The notes under the pieces are model-generated. The model saw only the letters and a list, made by a program, of their open reading frames with translations, ran no database searches and was not told the DNA's origin. Shown piece after piece: positions 28,214 through 36,542 of a stretch of DNA of 64,000 bases; position 1 is the first letter of the stretch, and every line of letters begins with the position of its first letter. Origin of the DNA: Dyella flava (lineage in GTDB: Bacteria > Pseudomonadota > Gammaproteobacteria > Xanthomonadales > Rhodanobacteraceae); assembly GCF_016904955.1 (NCBI RefSeq), contig NZ_JADIKE010000038.1, forward strand, positions 1-64,000, given 5' to 3'. The translations under genes were made by a program, and so were the position numbers.

Positions 28214-29544
28214 GCAAGCCCATGCGCAGATCATCCCGATCATTACTTACCCTCATCCTGCTGTTGGTAGCGGGCCTGATCGTCGGTCCCGCCGCGGCAC
28301 AGACCTTGAACGTGCAGATCGTCGGTGGCGTAAAGACGGCTACCCCGATTGCCGTGGTGCCGTTTGCACAGCAGGGCGGTTCGCCGTTGCCGACCGACGT
28401 TGCCGACGTGATCCGCAATGACCTCAACCGCTGCGGCAAATTCCGCTCGCTGGCAGTGAGCGAAATCGTCGAGCAGCCCAGCCAGGGTTCGGACATCAAG
28501 TTCGCCACCTGGCGCCTGCTCAAGCAGGACTACATCGTGATCGGCCGCATCAAGGATGCCGGCAATGGCATGGTGTCCGTCGAATACGAACTGTGGGATG
28601 TCAACCGTCAGCAACGCCTGCTCGGTGCGGCCATGCCGCCCGCTTCGGTGAGCGATCTGCGCAGCGTGGCGCACCAGATTGCCGACGCCATCTTCCAGCA
28701 GATCACCGGTATCCCGGGGGCATTCTGGACGCGCATCGCCTACATCACTTCGGTGGGCACGGGCGCCAATCAGACCTACTCGCTGATCGTGGCCGACTCC
28801 GATGGCTACAACCCGCAGGTCGTGGCCCGTTCGCACGAAGCGCTGCTGTCGCCGAAGTGGTCGCCGGATGGCAGCCGCATCGCTTATGTGTCGTTCGAAA
28901 GCGGCAACTCGGCCATCTACGTCCAGAACATTTCGACTGGTGCGCGCCAGCTTATTTCCGGCCGCGGCAAGGGCATCAACAGTGCGCCTGCCTGGTCGCC
29001 GGATGGCACCAAGCTTGCGTTGTCGCTGTCGTATACCGGTAATCCAGAGATCTATGTGATGGATCTGGCCAGCCGCCAGGAAACCCGCCTTACGCGCAGC
29101 CTGGCGATCAACACAGAGCCGGTCTGGTCGCCGGACGGCCAGAGCATCTATTTCACCTCCGATCGCTCGGGCCGTCCGCAGATCTATCAGATGTCGGCCT
29201 CCGGCGGCACGCCACAGCGCATCTCCTTCCAGGGGCAACAGAACCTGGATGCGGCGATCAGTTACGACGGCAAGCAGATGGCAATGGTGCAGGCCAACGG
29301 GAACGTGTATCGTATTGCCATCGTGGACCAAAGCCTCGGCGGGCAAGTGCGCTACATCTCGCCCGGTCCGATTGACGAATCGCCAAGCTTTGCACCAAAC
29401 GCCAGCATGCTGATCTATGCCGCCAGTGATGGACCCCGGGACGTGTTGTATGCCGTTTCGGACGATGGCATGGTCAGGCAGCGGCTGATGCTGGCCGATG
29501 GCGACGTCCGCCAGCCGGCGTGGGGACCCTATCGTAAAAACTGA
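28210..29544 (+). CDS. tolB: Tol-Pal system translocation protein TolB
   Basis: TolB is a periplasmic beta-propeller that binds Pal and TolA. The 444-residue precursor has a Sec signal peptide (about 1-31, ending GPAAA|Q), an N-terminal alpha/beta domain (VVPFAQQG) and a six-bladed propeller with repeated WSPDG motifs (SPKWSPDG, APAWSPDG, EPVWSPDG). The GTG at 28210 overlaps the tolA stop (GTGA); ATG 28222 is an alternative. A hairpin (GCCGTAGCC/GGGCTGCGGC) follows at about 29560 without a T-run. Confidence 0.96.
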   Translation: MSKPMRRSSRSLLTLILLLVAGLIVGPAAAQTLNVQIVGGVKTATPIAVVPFAQQGGSPLPTDVADVIRNDLNRCGKFRSLAVSEIVEQPSQGSDIKFATWRLLKQDYIVIGRIKDAGNGMVSVEYELWDVNRQQRLLGAAMPPASVSDLRSVAHQIADAIFQQITGIPGAFWTRIAYITSVGTGANQTYSLIVADSDGYNPQVVARSHEALLSPKWSPDGSRIAYVSFESGNSAIYVQNISTGARQLISGRGKGINSAPAWSPDGTKLALSLSYTGNPEIYVMDLASRQETRLTRSLAINTEPVWSPDGQSIYFTSDRSGRPQIYQMSASGGTPQRISFQGQQNLDAAISYDGKQMAMVQANGNVYRIAIVDQSLGGQVRYISPGPIDESPSFAPNASMLIYAASDGPRDVLYAVSDDGMVRQRLMLADGDVRQPAWGPYRKN

Positions 29545-29802
29545 ATTTTCGATCCAGCCGTAGCCTTCGGGGCTGCGGCCGGATGCCCTAAGGAGGGCCC
29601 GGAATGCTTTTTGAGGTGTTCCGGCAAGGTGGGTCGTGGCACTTTGCCTCGCCCCACAGCGGCCTGAAGCAGTACAATGCGTGGCCGTAAGTTGAAGGTG
29701 TAAGAAAAATAAGTAAAACAGCCGGGCCACCGGCGACTACTGTCCCGTAACCGCAATCGTCATTGACTGTCGGAAATCAAACCCGTTTGAAGGAACGTCA
29801 CC

Positions 29803-30312
29803 ATGAATAAGACCGTTCGTATCGCTCTGGTCGCCCTGCTTTGCGTTGGCGCGGCGGCCTGCTCCAAGAAGCAGGAAGTCAAGCCGCAGCAGGAAGCCCC
29901 GCAAGTTGCGCAGGAAACCGCTGCTCCGCAGGGCACCGGCAAGTACACCCCGGCTGACCTCGACACGGATCCTTGCCTGCGTCAGCGCGTTGTCTACTTC
30001 GACTTCGACAAGGACGAAGTGAAGCCGGAGTTCGCCCAGATCATGCAGTGCCACGCCAAGTACCTGCAGGATCGTCCGACCGCGCAGATGCGCTTGGAAG
30101 GCAACACCGACGAGCGCGGTACGCGTGAATACAACCTCGGCCTCGGCGAGCGCCGCGGTAACGCCGTGTCCAGCGCACTGCAGGCCAATGGCGCCTCGGC
30201 CAGCCAGATCAGCGTGATCAGCTACGGCAAAGAGAAGCCGGTGTGCCGCGAGCACAACGAGGATTGCTGGAGCAAGAATCGTCGTGTTGAGATCGTCTAC
30301 ACGGCTGAGTAA
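29803..30312 (+). CDS. pal: Peptidoglycan-associated lipoprotein Pal
   Basis: Pal anchors the outer membrane to peptidoglycan. The 169-residue precursor has a lipobox ending at Cys20 (CVGAAAC), a linker, and an OmpA-like domain from about 60 (VVYFDFDKDEVKP) with the diaminopimelate-binding NTDERGTREYNLGLGERR. The 258-bp gap after tolB probably contains an extra promoter for this abundant protein. The stop shares one base with the cpoB start. Confidence 0.97.
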   Translation: MNKTVRIALVALLCVGAAACSKKQEVKPQQEAPQVAQETAAPQGTGKYTPADLDTDPCLRQRVVYFDFDKDEVKPEFAQIMQCHAKYLQDRPTAQMRLEGNTDERGTREYNLGLGERRGNAVSSALQANGASASQISVISYGKEKPVCREHNEDCWSKNRRVEIVYTAE

Positions 30313-31163
30313 TGGTGTTTCGGCTGGCTAATCGTTTCACGGCCAGTTTCAGCATGGCGGGCGCCTTGGCGTCCGCCATGCTGTTTATGGCTCCGGCACA
30401 TGCTCAGGATTCATCGCCGATGAGCCTGTCCGACCGGGTTGCTCGCCTCGAGCAACAACAGCAGAACCAGGATCAGTACCGGACCAACCTGCTCAACCAG
30501 CTTCAGCAGATGCAGTCGCAGATGCAGAACATGCAGGGCCAGATCGAAGAACTGCAGCATCAGGTGCAGCAGTTGCAGGATCAGAGCAAGGCGCAGTACA
30601 CCGATCTGGACAGCCGTGTTGGACGGTTGGAAAAGAGTGCCAGTGCCAATCCGGCACCTGCTGCGAGCAGTAATGGCCCGGCTCCGGCCGCATCCGCTCC
30701 TGCTGCCAGCACCAGCTCTGCCCCGGCTGCACCCACGGCGCCATCTGTACCCGCCGAATCCGCCGCGCAAAAGGCTGCGGCGCTCAATGCTTACAACGCG
30801 GCCTTCAAATCCATAAAGGCTGGCGATTACGTATCTTCTTCGCGTGGGTTCCGGGAATTCATCGAGAAATACCCGAACGATGCGCTGACTCCGAATGCCT
30901 TCTACTGGCTGGGCGAGTCGTACTACGCGACGACCAACTATCAGGTTGCGGTAGAAGCCTTCAAGCACCTGCTGAGTCAGTACCCGCAGAGCGAGAAGGC
31001 GCCGGATGCCACCCTCAAGCTCGGTTATAGCCAGCTTGAAATGAAGCAGACGGACGCAGGCACCGCGACGCTGAAACTGGTGGTGAGCAAGTATCCCAAT
31101 TCCAACGCCGCCAAGCTGGCTCAAGAAAGACTGCGCCGGCTGCCGCAGCAGCCGGCTCGTTGA
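30312..31163 (+). CDS. cpoB: Cell division coordinator CpoB (YbgF)
   Basis: CpoB is a periplasmic TPR protein that links Tol to PBP1B-driven septal growth. The 283-residue precursor has a signal peptide (about 1-31, APAHA), a Gln-rich trimerising coiled coil (38-100), an Ala/Pro/Ser linker (105-150) and three to four TPRs (from about 155: AYNAAFKSIKAGDY, AFYWLGESYYATTNYQ, ATLKLGYSQLEM). It begins on the last base of the pal stop. Confidence 0.95.
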   Translation: MVFRLANRFTASFSMAGALASAMLFMAPAHAQDSSPMSLSDRVARLEQQQQNQDQYRTNLLNQLQQMQSQMQNMQGQIEELQHQVQQLQDQSKAQYTDLDSRVGRLEKSASANPAPAASSNGPAPAASAPAASTSSAPAAPTAPSVPAESAAQKAAALNAYNAAFKSIKAGDYVSSSRGFREFIEKYPNDALTPNAFYWLGESYYATTNYQVAVEAFKHLLSQYPQSEKAPDATLKLGYSQLEMKQTDAGTATLKLVVSKYPNSNAAKLAQERLRRLPQQPAR

Positions 31164-31171
31164 GTACCACC

Positions 31172-31867
31172 ATGGCGATAGGCAGTCAGGCAAGCGTGGA
31201 AGAGACCACGTCGGCGTCGTCAACAGCCGAGCGTTTGCGCATCACCGAGATCTTCCATTCGATCCAGGGTGAGGCGGATGCGATCGGCTGGCGCACGGTA
31301 TTCGTGCGCCTCACCGGCTGTCCGCTGCGCTGCGTGTGGTGCGATACCGAGTATTCGTTTTACGGCGGCAACTGGCGCGATATCGACGACATTCTTGCCG
31401 AGGTCGCGGTGCATGGCGCGAAGCATGTCTGCGTGACCGGTGGCGAACCGCTGGCGCAGAAACGCTGCCTGATCCTGCTGCATAAGCTGTGTGATGCGGG
31501 CTATGAGGTTTCGTTGGAGACGTCCGGCGCGATTGATGTGTCCTCGGTCGATGCGCGCGTGCGCAAGGTGATGGATCTGAAGGCGCCGGATTCCGGCGAG
31601 AGCCAGCGCAATCTGTGGTCCAACCTGGGTCATTTACTGCCGCATGATCAGGTGAAGATCGTCATCGCCAGTCGCGCCGATTACGAATGGGCGCGTGATG
31701 TTGTAGCCGAACACGCGATCGACAAGCGCTGCATGGTGCTGTTCTCACCGGTACATGGCGCGGTAGAGCCGCGGGCACTGGCCGAGTGGATCATCGAGGA
31801 TAAGTTGCCGGTGCGTTTCCAACTGCAGTTGCATAAGCTGCTGTGGAACGATGCACCGGGGCACTAG
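31172..31867 (+). CDS. queE: 7-carboxy-7-deazaguanine synthase
   Basis: QueE is the radical-SAM enzyme that forms the deazapurine ring on the route to queuosine. The 231-residue protein binds its 4Fe-4S cluster through Cys50, Cys54 and Cys57 (CPLRCVWC). It has the family features FHSIQGEADAIGWRTVFVRLTG and CVTGGEPLAQ. ATG 31172 is preferred; a TTG at 31160 overlapping the cpoB stop is possible. The queE-queC pair after cpoB is a common order. Confidence 0.95.
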   Translation: MAIGSQASVEETTSASSTAERLRITEIFHSIQGEADAIGWRTVFVRLTGCPLRCVWCDTEYSFYGGNWRDIDDILAEVAVHGAKHVCVTGGEPLAQKRCLILLHKLCDAGYEVSLETSGAIDVSSVDARVRKVMDLKAPDSGESQRNLWSNLGHLLPHDQVKIVIASRADYEWARDVVAEHAIDKRCMVLFSPVHGAVEPRALAEWIIEDKLPVRFQLQLHKLLWNDAPGH

Positions 31868-32054
31868 TTGATTACGTAAGGAAAGGGGGCCGGTTATGTC
31901 TGGTCATCCACCCTTCGATCGCAAGCCGGAATCAAAGCGTCCGTCGTACTGGTGAGCTGCTTTCCGTTGCTTCTGTTTTATGCGCGCCGGCCTGTGTCGC
32001 CAGCAAGCGCTTCCAGGCCGGTGACCGGCCGTTTCATCATGTTGGAATCCAACC

Positions 32055-32735
32055 ATGTCAGCATCCAGTCCCCGCAAGGCCGTCATCCTCGTTTCAGGAG
32101 GCATGGACTCGGCCGTTACCATCGCCCTCGCCCGTGAACAGGGCTATCAAGTGCATGCCTTGAGCGTGGCTTACGGGCAACGCCACAGTTCCGAGCTTGA
32201 GGCCGCCGCACGCGTGGCGAACATGCTGGGTGCTGTCGAACATAAAACGGTACACGTCGACTTGCGCAGCATCGGCGGCTCGGCGTTGACGGCGGATATC
32301 GATGTGCCGGAAGAGGGTGGCGAAGGCATTCCCGTAACATACGTACCGGCCCGCAACACCATCATGCTGTCGATTGCACTGGGCTGGGCGGAGGTGCTTG
32401 GCTCCACGGACATCTGGTGCGGCGTCAACGCCGTGGACTACTCCGGCTATCCCGACTGCCGCCCCGCCTTCGTCGAGACGTTCGAGCACCTCGCCAATGT
32501 CGCCACCAAGGCTGGTGTGGAAGGGGCGGGCATCCGCATCCATGCCCCGCTGATGGCGATGAGCAAGGCTGATATAGCTCGGGAGGGCCAGCGCTTGGGC
32601 GTGGACTTTGCCGCCACGGTCAGCTGCTACCAGGCCGATGCCGAGGGCCGTGCGTGTGGCCACTGCGACGCCTGCCGACTGCGCGCCCAGGGTTTCCGTG
32701 CCGCCGGCCTGCCTGATCCGACCCGATATGCGTGA
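32055..32735 (+). CDS. queC: 7-cyano-7-deazaguanine synthase
   Basis: QueC converts carboxydeazaguanine to preQ0 with ATP and ammonia. The 226-residue protein has the PP-loop SGGMDS at 14-19 and a zinc site from Cys191, Cys201, Cys204 and Cys207, and [14 protein letters not shown] is typical. It follows queE after 187 nt that contain no gene but a GGCCGGTGACCGGCC-like palindrome near 32015-32030. Confidence 0.96.
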   Translation: MSASSPRKAVILVSGGMDSAVTIALAREQGYQVHALSVAYGQRHSSELEAAARVANMLGAVEHKTVHVDLRSIGGSALTADIDVPEEGGEGIPVTYVPARNTIMLSIALGWAEVLGSTDIWCGVNAVDYSGYPDCRPAFVETFEHLANVATKAGVEGAGIRIHAPLMAMSKADIAREGQRLGVDFAATVSCYQADAEGRACGHCDACRLRAQGFRAAGLPDPTRYA

Positions 32736-32736
32736 T

Positions 32737-32755
32737 GCGCTTGTGCCACAAGCGC
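32737..32755. promoter_or_regulatory. Palindrome between queC and tRNA-Lys
   Basis: GCGCTTGTG and CACAAGCGC form a near-perfect 9-bp palindrome with a single central base, right after the queC stop. It may be a transcript end (no T-run adjacent) or an operator upstream of the tRNA promoter. Confidence 0.4.
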
Positions 32756-32788
32756 TCAGGTCATAAAATTGCCAGCTAACTTTTTTAC

Positions 32789-32864
32789 GGGCCGTTAGCT
32801 CAGTCGGTAGAGCAGTAGACTTTTAATCTATTGGTCGACAGTTCGAATCTGTCACGGCCCACCA
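32789..32864 (+). tRNA. tRNA-Lys (anticodon TTT)
   Basis: This is a 76-nt cloverleaf with acceptor GGGCCGT pairing to ACGGCCC, a D arm GCTC...GAGC, an anticodon loop CTTTTAA with anticodon TTT at 32822-32824, a T arm CTGTTCGAATC-type loop (GTTCGAATC) and an encoded CCA end. A strong terminator follows 10 nt later. Confidence 0.97.
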
Positions 32865-32874
32865 GCATTCAGAG

Positions 32875-32903
32875 GGACTTACGGCGACGTAAGTCCTTTT
32901 TTT
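32875..32903 (+). terminator. Rho-independent terminator of tRNA-Lys
   Basis: A 9-bp stem GGACTTACG/CGTAAGTCC with a GCGA tetraloop is followed by seven T residues. Confidence 0.93.
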
Positions 32904-33186
32904 GTGTTTGGCGGATCGATCTGATGCTCATTCCCGGTCTTCGTGTTTGGGGCCAATGTCGCAATAATCTGAGACTTTGTCCGCAGGGCTCCCCTCGAAG
33001 TCGCATGTTAATATCGTAAGAATCTTGGCTAGTACCCTGTAAAGGTGCCAGAGGCCAAGCAGGGGATGTCGCGGCAGACGTTGCATCCAGGGGTTCTGTA
33101 ACAGGCGGGCAGATCACGCCGGCGCGGTTTATTGCGTGCCTCGCGGATAAGTGCGCCTGTCATGTCGAACAGAAGATGGCGGGGAT

Positions 33187-35211
33187 ATGGGGTTTCGGAA
33201 GGATATCAATGGACTGAGGGCGGTCGCCGTTGTCCTCGTGCTCTTGTTTCACGGTGGCGTGACCGCGTTCCCATCCGGCTTTATCGGCGTGGATGTGTTC
33301 TTTGTCATCTCCGGGTTTCTGATCACCTCCATCGTCAGGGCCGATCTGGCTGCTGGCACATTTTCGTTCCGTGGCTTCTACGTACGCAGGCTTTGGCGCA
33401 TCCAGGTTGCGCTGCTCGCTGTGGTCGCTGCGACCTTCATGGTTGCGGCAATCTTCTATCTGCCCGACGACTTCAACGTCTATTTCAAGTCGGCGATGCA
33501 GACGATCGGGCTCTCGTCGAACTACTACTTCGCCAAAACGACCACCGCTTATGCAGCGACAGGGTCGCAGACGCTGTTGCTGCTGCATACCTGGTCGCTT
33601 TCGGTCGAATGGCAGTGGTACCTGATCATGCCGGTGGCGATGTGGCTGCTGTATCGCTATGTGTCGCCACTGCAAACCCGGCTGATGCTTCTGACCGCGC
33701 TGGTCGCGCTGGCTTGGTATGCGTTGCGCCAGCCGGTCATGCATGGTGACGCGGCGTATTTCTGGTTCTCGACGCGCATTTTTGAATTTCTGTTTGGTGC
33801 AACCTTGGCCGTACTGGTCGAGGGACGAAGCGCGCCTCCGGATGCGCTGCTGTTGAACCTGCTAGGCGTGTTGGCGCTGGCGGTGATTTTTGGCATTGCT
33901 GCGATGCACGGGGTGATTGCGGACTACCCGAATCGTTACGCGGTATTGCTGTGTGCGGCTTGCGTCGTCGTGCTCTGGATGGGCGCGAACGAAAAGTCCT
34001 GGGTGTCGTGGCTGCTCTCGCTGGCGCCGGTGGTGTTCATCGGCGATATCTCCTATTCGCTTTATCTCTGGCACTGGCCGATTTTTGCGACCTGGCGGTA
34101 CCTGGAACTGCCGGAAAGCGCCGCAACCCTATTGCTTTGCTACGGACTGACGTTCGCGCTCGGTTATCTCTCTTACCGCTTTATCGAACAGCCTTATCGC
34201 CGCCTGCGCCCGAGCTTTGGACGATCAGTGGCGGTACTGGTAGTTGTTCCGCTGTTTGCGGTGGCGGCGCTGTTTGTCGTCGCGCAGAAGCATGAGTTCT
34301 TCCCGGCGCGTTTCGGTCCGGAACTGGCTTACGTGGATGGCTCGCTGAGCAAATACGACCCGCCGATGCGCAGGCATTGTCTGCAAGGCCGTGGCACGAA
34401 TGGCGGGAACGTGGACCTCCGCTATCTGGATGTCTGCGTGATCGGGCACAAGGGTGTACCGGTTACCGGTTTGATGATTGGCGATTCCTATTCCAATCAA
34501 TATTGGAATTTCATCGATCGGCTATCCAATGCGGCGGGTGTGTCGGTGGCGTCGCTGGCCACGCCTTCCTGCCTCGCACTGCCCGGCGTGACGCTTTATG
34601 ACTGGCATTCCATCAATTACCAGCAATATCGCGTTTGCGAAGATCGCACCAAGAATTACTACAGCATCATTCAGTCGCACAAATTCAAATACGTGATCAT
34701 CGGCGAGAACTGGGTGTATTACGACTTTCCGGCGATTGTGAACAAGCCAGGCGACCTGCAATCCAAAGAACTGGGGCGGGCGCGCATTGAGGCGGCGATG
34801 CGGCATGCGTTGGACATCGTCACTTCAACCGGCGCGATACCGGTGGTGATCAAGGGGGCGGCAACGATGCCTGACGATTTTCAGGGCTGCTTCTATCAGC
34901 ATTTCAAGCTACGCCAGAGGTCGGGTGGAGCCGACTGCACGCTGGGAAGCACCAAGGGCGACGTGGATGTCTGGTATGACCAGCTCTTCGAGCGGCTGAA
35001 AACGAGCTATCCAACCTTGGTGTTGATCGACCCGCGCCTTGTGCAATGCTCGGGCGACAGCTGCATGACCACCTACAAAGGGGTGCCGATCTACCGGGAC
35101 ACCGGGCATATGTCGGACTACGGCTCCTACCAGCTGGGGCAGCTTTACCTGGAGAGCCAGCCTAATCCGTTCACGGAGCATGTGCCGTCAGCGGTTGCGC
35201 CTTCGGGCTGA
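33187..35211 (+). CDS. OafA/YrhL-type acyltransferase with C-terminal SGNH domain
   Basis: The 674-residue inner-membrane protein combines an acyltransferase-3 domain (about ten helices, residues 1-370; start GFRKDINGLRAVAVVLVLLFHGG with catalytic His22, then GVDVFFVISGFLI) with a periplasmic SGNH hydrolase-like domain. The SGNH nucleophile is Ser434 in MIGDSYSN, and the Asp638-His641 pair lies in YRDTGHMSDYG. Such proteins O-acetylate lipopolysaccharide O-antigen or other surface sugars; the acceptor here is unknown. ATG 33187 sits behind GGCGGGGA. It lies alone, 283 bp after the tRNA-Lys terminator, with a convergent neighbour. Confidence 0.88.
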   Translation: MGFRKDINGLRAVAVVLVLLFHGGVTAFPSGFIGVDVFFVISGFLITSIVRADLAAGTFSFRGFYVRRLWRIQVALLAVVAATFMVAAIFYLPDDFNVYFKSAMQTIGLSSNYYFAKTTTAYAATGSQTLLLLHTWSLSVEWQWYLIMPVAMWLLYRYVSPLQTRLMLLTALVALAWYALRQPVMHGDAAYFWFSTRIFEFLFGATLAVLVEGRSAPPDALLLNLLGVLALAVIFGIAAMHGVIADYPNRYAVLLCAACVVVLWMGANEKSWVSWLLSLAPVVFIGDISYSLYLWHWPIFATWRYLELPESAATLLLCYGLTFALGYLSYRFIEQPYRRLRPSFGRSVAVLVVVPLFAVAALFVVAQKHEFFPARFGPELAYVDGSLSKYDPPMRRHCLQGRGTNGGNVDLRYLDVCVIGHKGVPVTGLMIGDSYSNQYWNFIDRLSNAAGVSVASLATPSCLALPGVTLYDWHSINYQQYRVCEDRTKNYYSIIQSHKFKYVIIGENWVYYDFPAIVNKPGDLQSKELGRARIEAAMRHALDIVTSTGAIPVVIKGAATMPDDFQGCFYQHFKLRQRSGGADCTLGSTKGDVDVWYDQLFERLKTSYPTLVLIDPRLVQCSGDSCMTTYKGVPIYRDTGHMSDYGSYQLGQLYLESQPNPFTEHVPSAVAPSG

Positions 35212-35250
35212 CGGCCGGCAAACAACAAGCGTCGTGGTGTCAGGCAGATA

Positions 35251-35985
35251 TCAAGACTGGTCCGGGCGATTGTCCGGACGAGGTGTCGACGGGTGCCAGC
35301 GCGATTTCAGCCGTTCCAGGACTAAGGGCACCAGCGACAACAAGGCCAATACGCCCAGCGGCGCCAGGACGCCGGGATCGAACATCAACCCAAGGCCAAT
35401 CTGTTGGCCGTGACTGAGCGCCTTCCCCAGTCCCGCGCCTATCGAGGTTTCGAAGCCCAGCATGATCGTGCCGCCGAACCAGGTGGCGCCGAGAAACAGC
35501 CAGAGCGAGCAGCGCAGCCAGGCCAGCGCCACGGTGATCAGGCCAAAGGGCGCTACCGGTACCAGCCGCAGGAACAGGGTGTAGACCACCGGATGGCGTT
35601 CGAAACCATGATGCAGCTTGTCGGCGATAGCCGGCGGGTGTTTGCTGCCTGCCCCGAATGCATAGCGGCTGGCAAGGAACAGCACCAGCGAGCCCAGGGT
35701 CAGGCCGATGGAGGAGTAGATGGTGCCCTCCACCACGCCGAAGGCGAATCCCCCGGCCAGGATCAGCACGATGGTCACCGGGATGCCCGTGCAAGTCGCC
35801 AGGATCAGCAGGCCGATGTAGACCAGCCGGCTTAGCCAGGGGTCCTCATTGATGCGCGTGTGGAATTCTTGCTGATGCGCGACCAGTTGCTCGGGGTGGA
35901 TGCGATCGAACAAGCCCGATGCAAGCAGCACAATGCCTGCTGCGATCAGCAAGAGCAGCGGCAGTGCTGCGCGCAGGCGTTTCAA
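35251..35985 (-). CDS. VTT/DedA-family (TVP38/TMEM64-like) membrane protein
   Basis: The 244-residue protein has five to six hydrophobic segments and the VTT-domain pattern: a re-entrant CTGIPVTIVLILAGGFAFG near 75-95, an LFLASRYAFG segment and FLRLVPVAPFGLITVALAW near 137-155. The family includes small-solute and lipid-scramblase-type proteins. No substrate can be read. I take the TTG at 35985, which overlaps the deaminase stop as TTGA; the longer frame to 36204 runs through the deaminase gene and is Arg-rich nonsense. It is co-transcribed with the deaminase and glnS. Confidence 0.82.
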   Translation of the reverse strand: MKRLRAALPLLLLIAAGIVLLASGLFDRIHPEQLVAHQQEFHTRINEDPWLSRLVYIGLLILATCTGIPVTIVLILAGGFAFGVVEGTIYSSIGLTLGSLVLFLASRYAFGAGSKHPPAIADKLHHGFERHPVVYTLFLRLVPVAPFGLITVALAWLRCSLWLFLGATWFGGTIMLGFETSIGAGLGKALSHGQQIGLGLMFDPGVLAPLGVLALLSLVPLVLERLKSRWHPSTPRPDNRPDQS

Positions 35986-36542
35986 TAGCTGGCCCCGGTG
36001 GTGCCGTAAGCGGCCAGTACCGCGCGGGCTTCGTTGCGCAGGATGTCCCGGCGCACGGCAATGCCGCGGCGTTCCAGTTCGCCGACCCAGTCGGTCGGCA
36101 AGGGGCCCTCGTCGAATTCGGTAAGCGCCTCGACGTCCTCGGCGCGGGCGCCGATCAGCAGCGTGTCGACGCCGGCCCAGACGGTGGCGCCATAGCATTG
36201 GCAACAGGGCTGGGAACTGGTGGCCAAGGTGTAGTGGCCGCCCTGCTCATTGAGCCGGTAGCTCGCCAGGCGCTGCTGAGCTGCCATATAGGCAAGCATT
36301 TCCGCATGCGCCACCGAGCAGGTCTGGGGGACCACGCGGTTGGTCGCAGCGGCAATCAGCCGGCCGTGCTCGTCGAATACGGCGGCGCCGAACGGCCCGC
36401 CACTACCGTGCTGGATATTGCGCTGCGACAGTTCAATCGCCAGCCCTACACGCTCCTCATCGGTGAGATAGCGCCGACCGGCGTCAGCCACTTCCTCGAT
36501 CCAGGGCGGTAGGGTGAGATGGATCTGCAACGGCAGCATCAT
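35982..36542 (-). CDS. Nucleoside/guanine deaminase, CMP/dCMP-type zinc family
   Basis: The 186-residue protein has the zinc-deaminase signature: HAE at 79-81 and PCxxC with Cys113 and Cys116, separated by the usual 30 or so residues. The GGPFGAAVFDEHG stretch fits guanine or nucleoside deaminases of the cytidine-deaminase-like superfamily. The exact substrate is unresolved. It overlaps the glnS stop by ATGA and is followed by the VTT gene. Confidence 0.85.
   Translation of the reverse strand: MMLPLQIHLTLPPWIEEVADAGRRYLTDEERVGLAIELSQRNIQHGSGGPFGAAVFDEHGRLIAAATNRVVPQTCSVAHAEMLAYMAAQQRLASYRLNEQGGHYTLATSSQPCCQCYGATVWAGVDTLLIGARAEDVEALTEFDEGPLPTDWVGELERRGIAVRRDILRNEARAVLAAYGTTGASY

Noticed and set aside
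28243..29730. 495-codon minus-strand frame over tolB
   Set aside because: It is a shadow of tolB, rich in His/Arg/Ala and with no supporting context.
32789..33186. Possible integration site at tRNA-Lys
   Set aside because: No integrase, no repeat of the tRNA 3' end and no mobile cargo are visible downstream.
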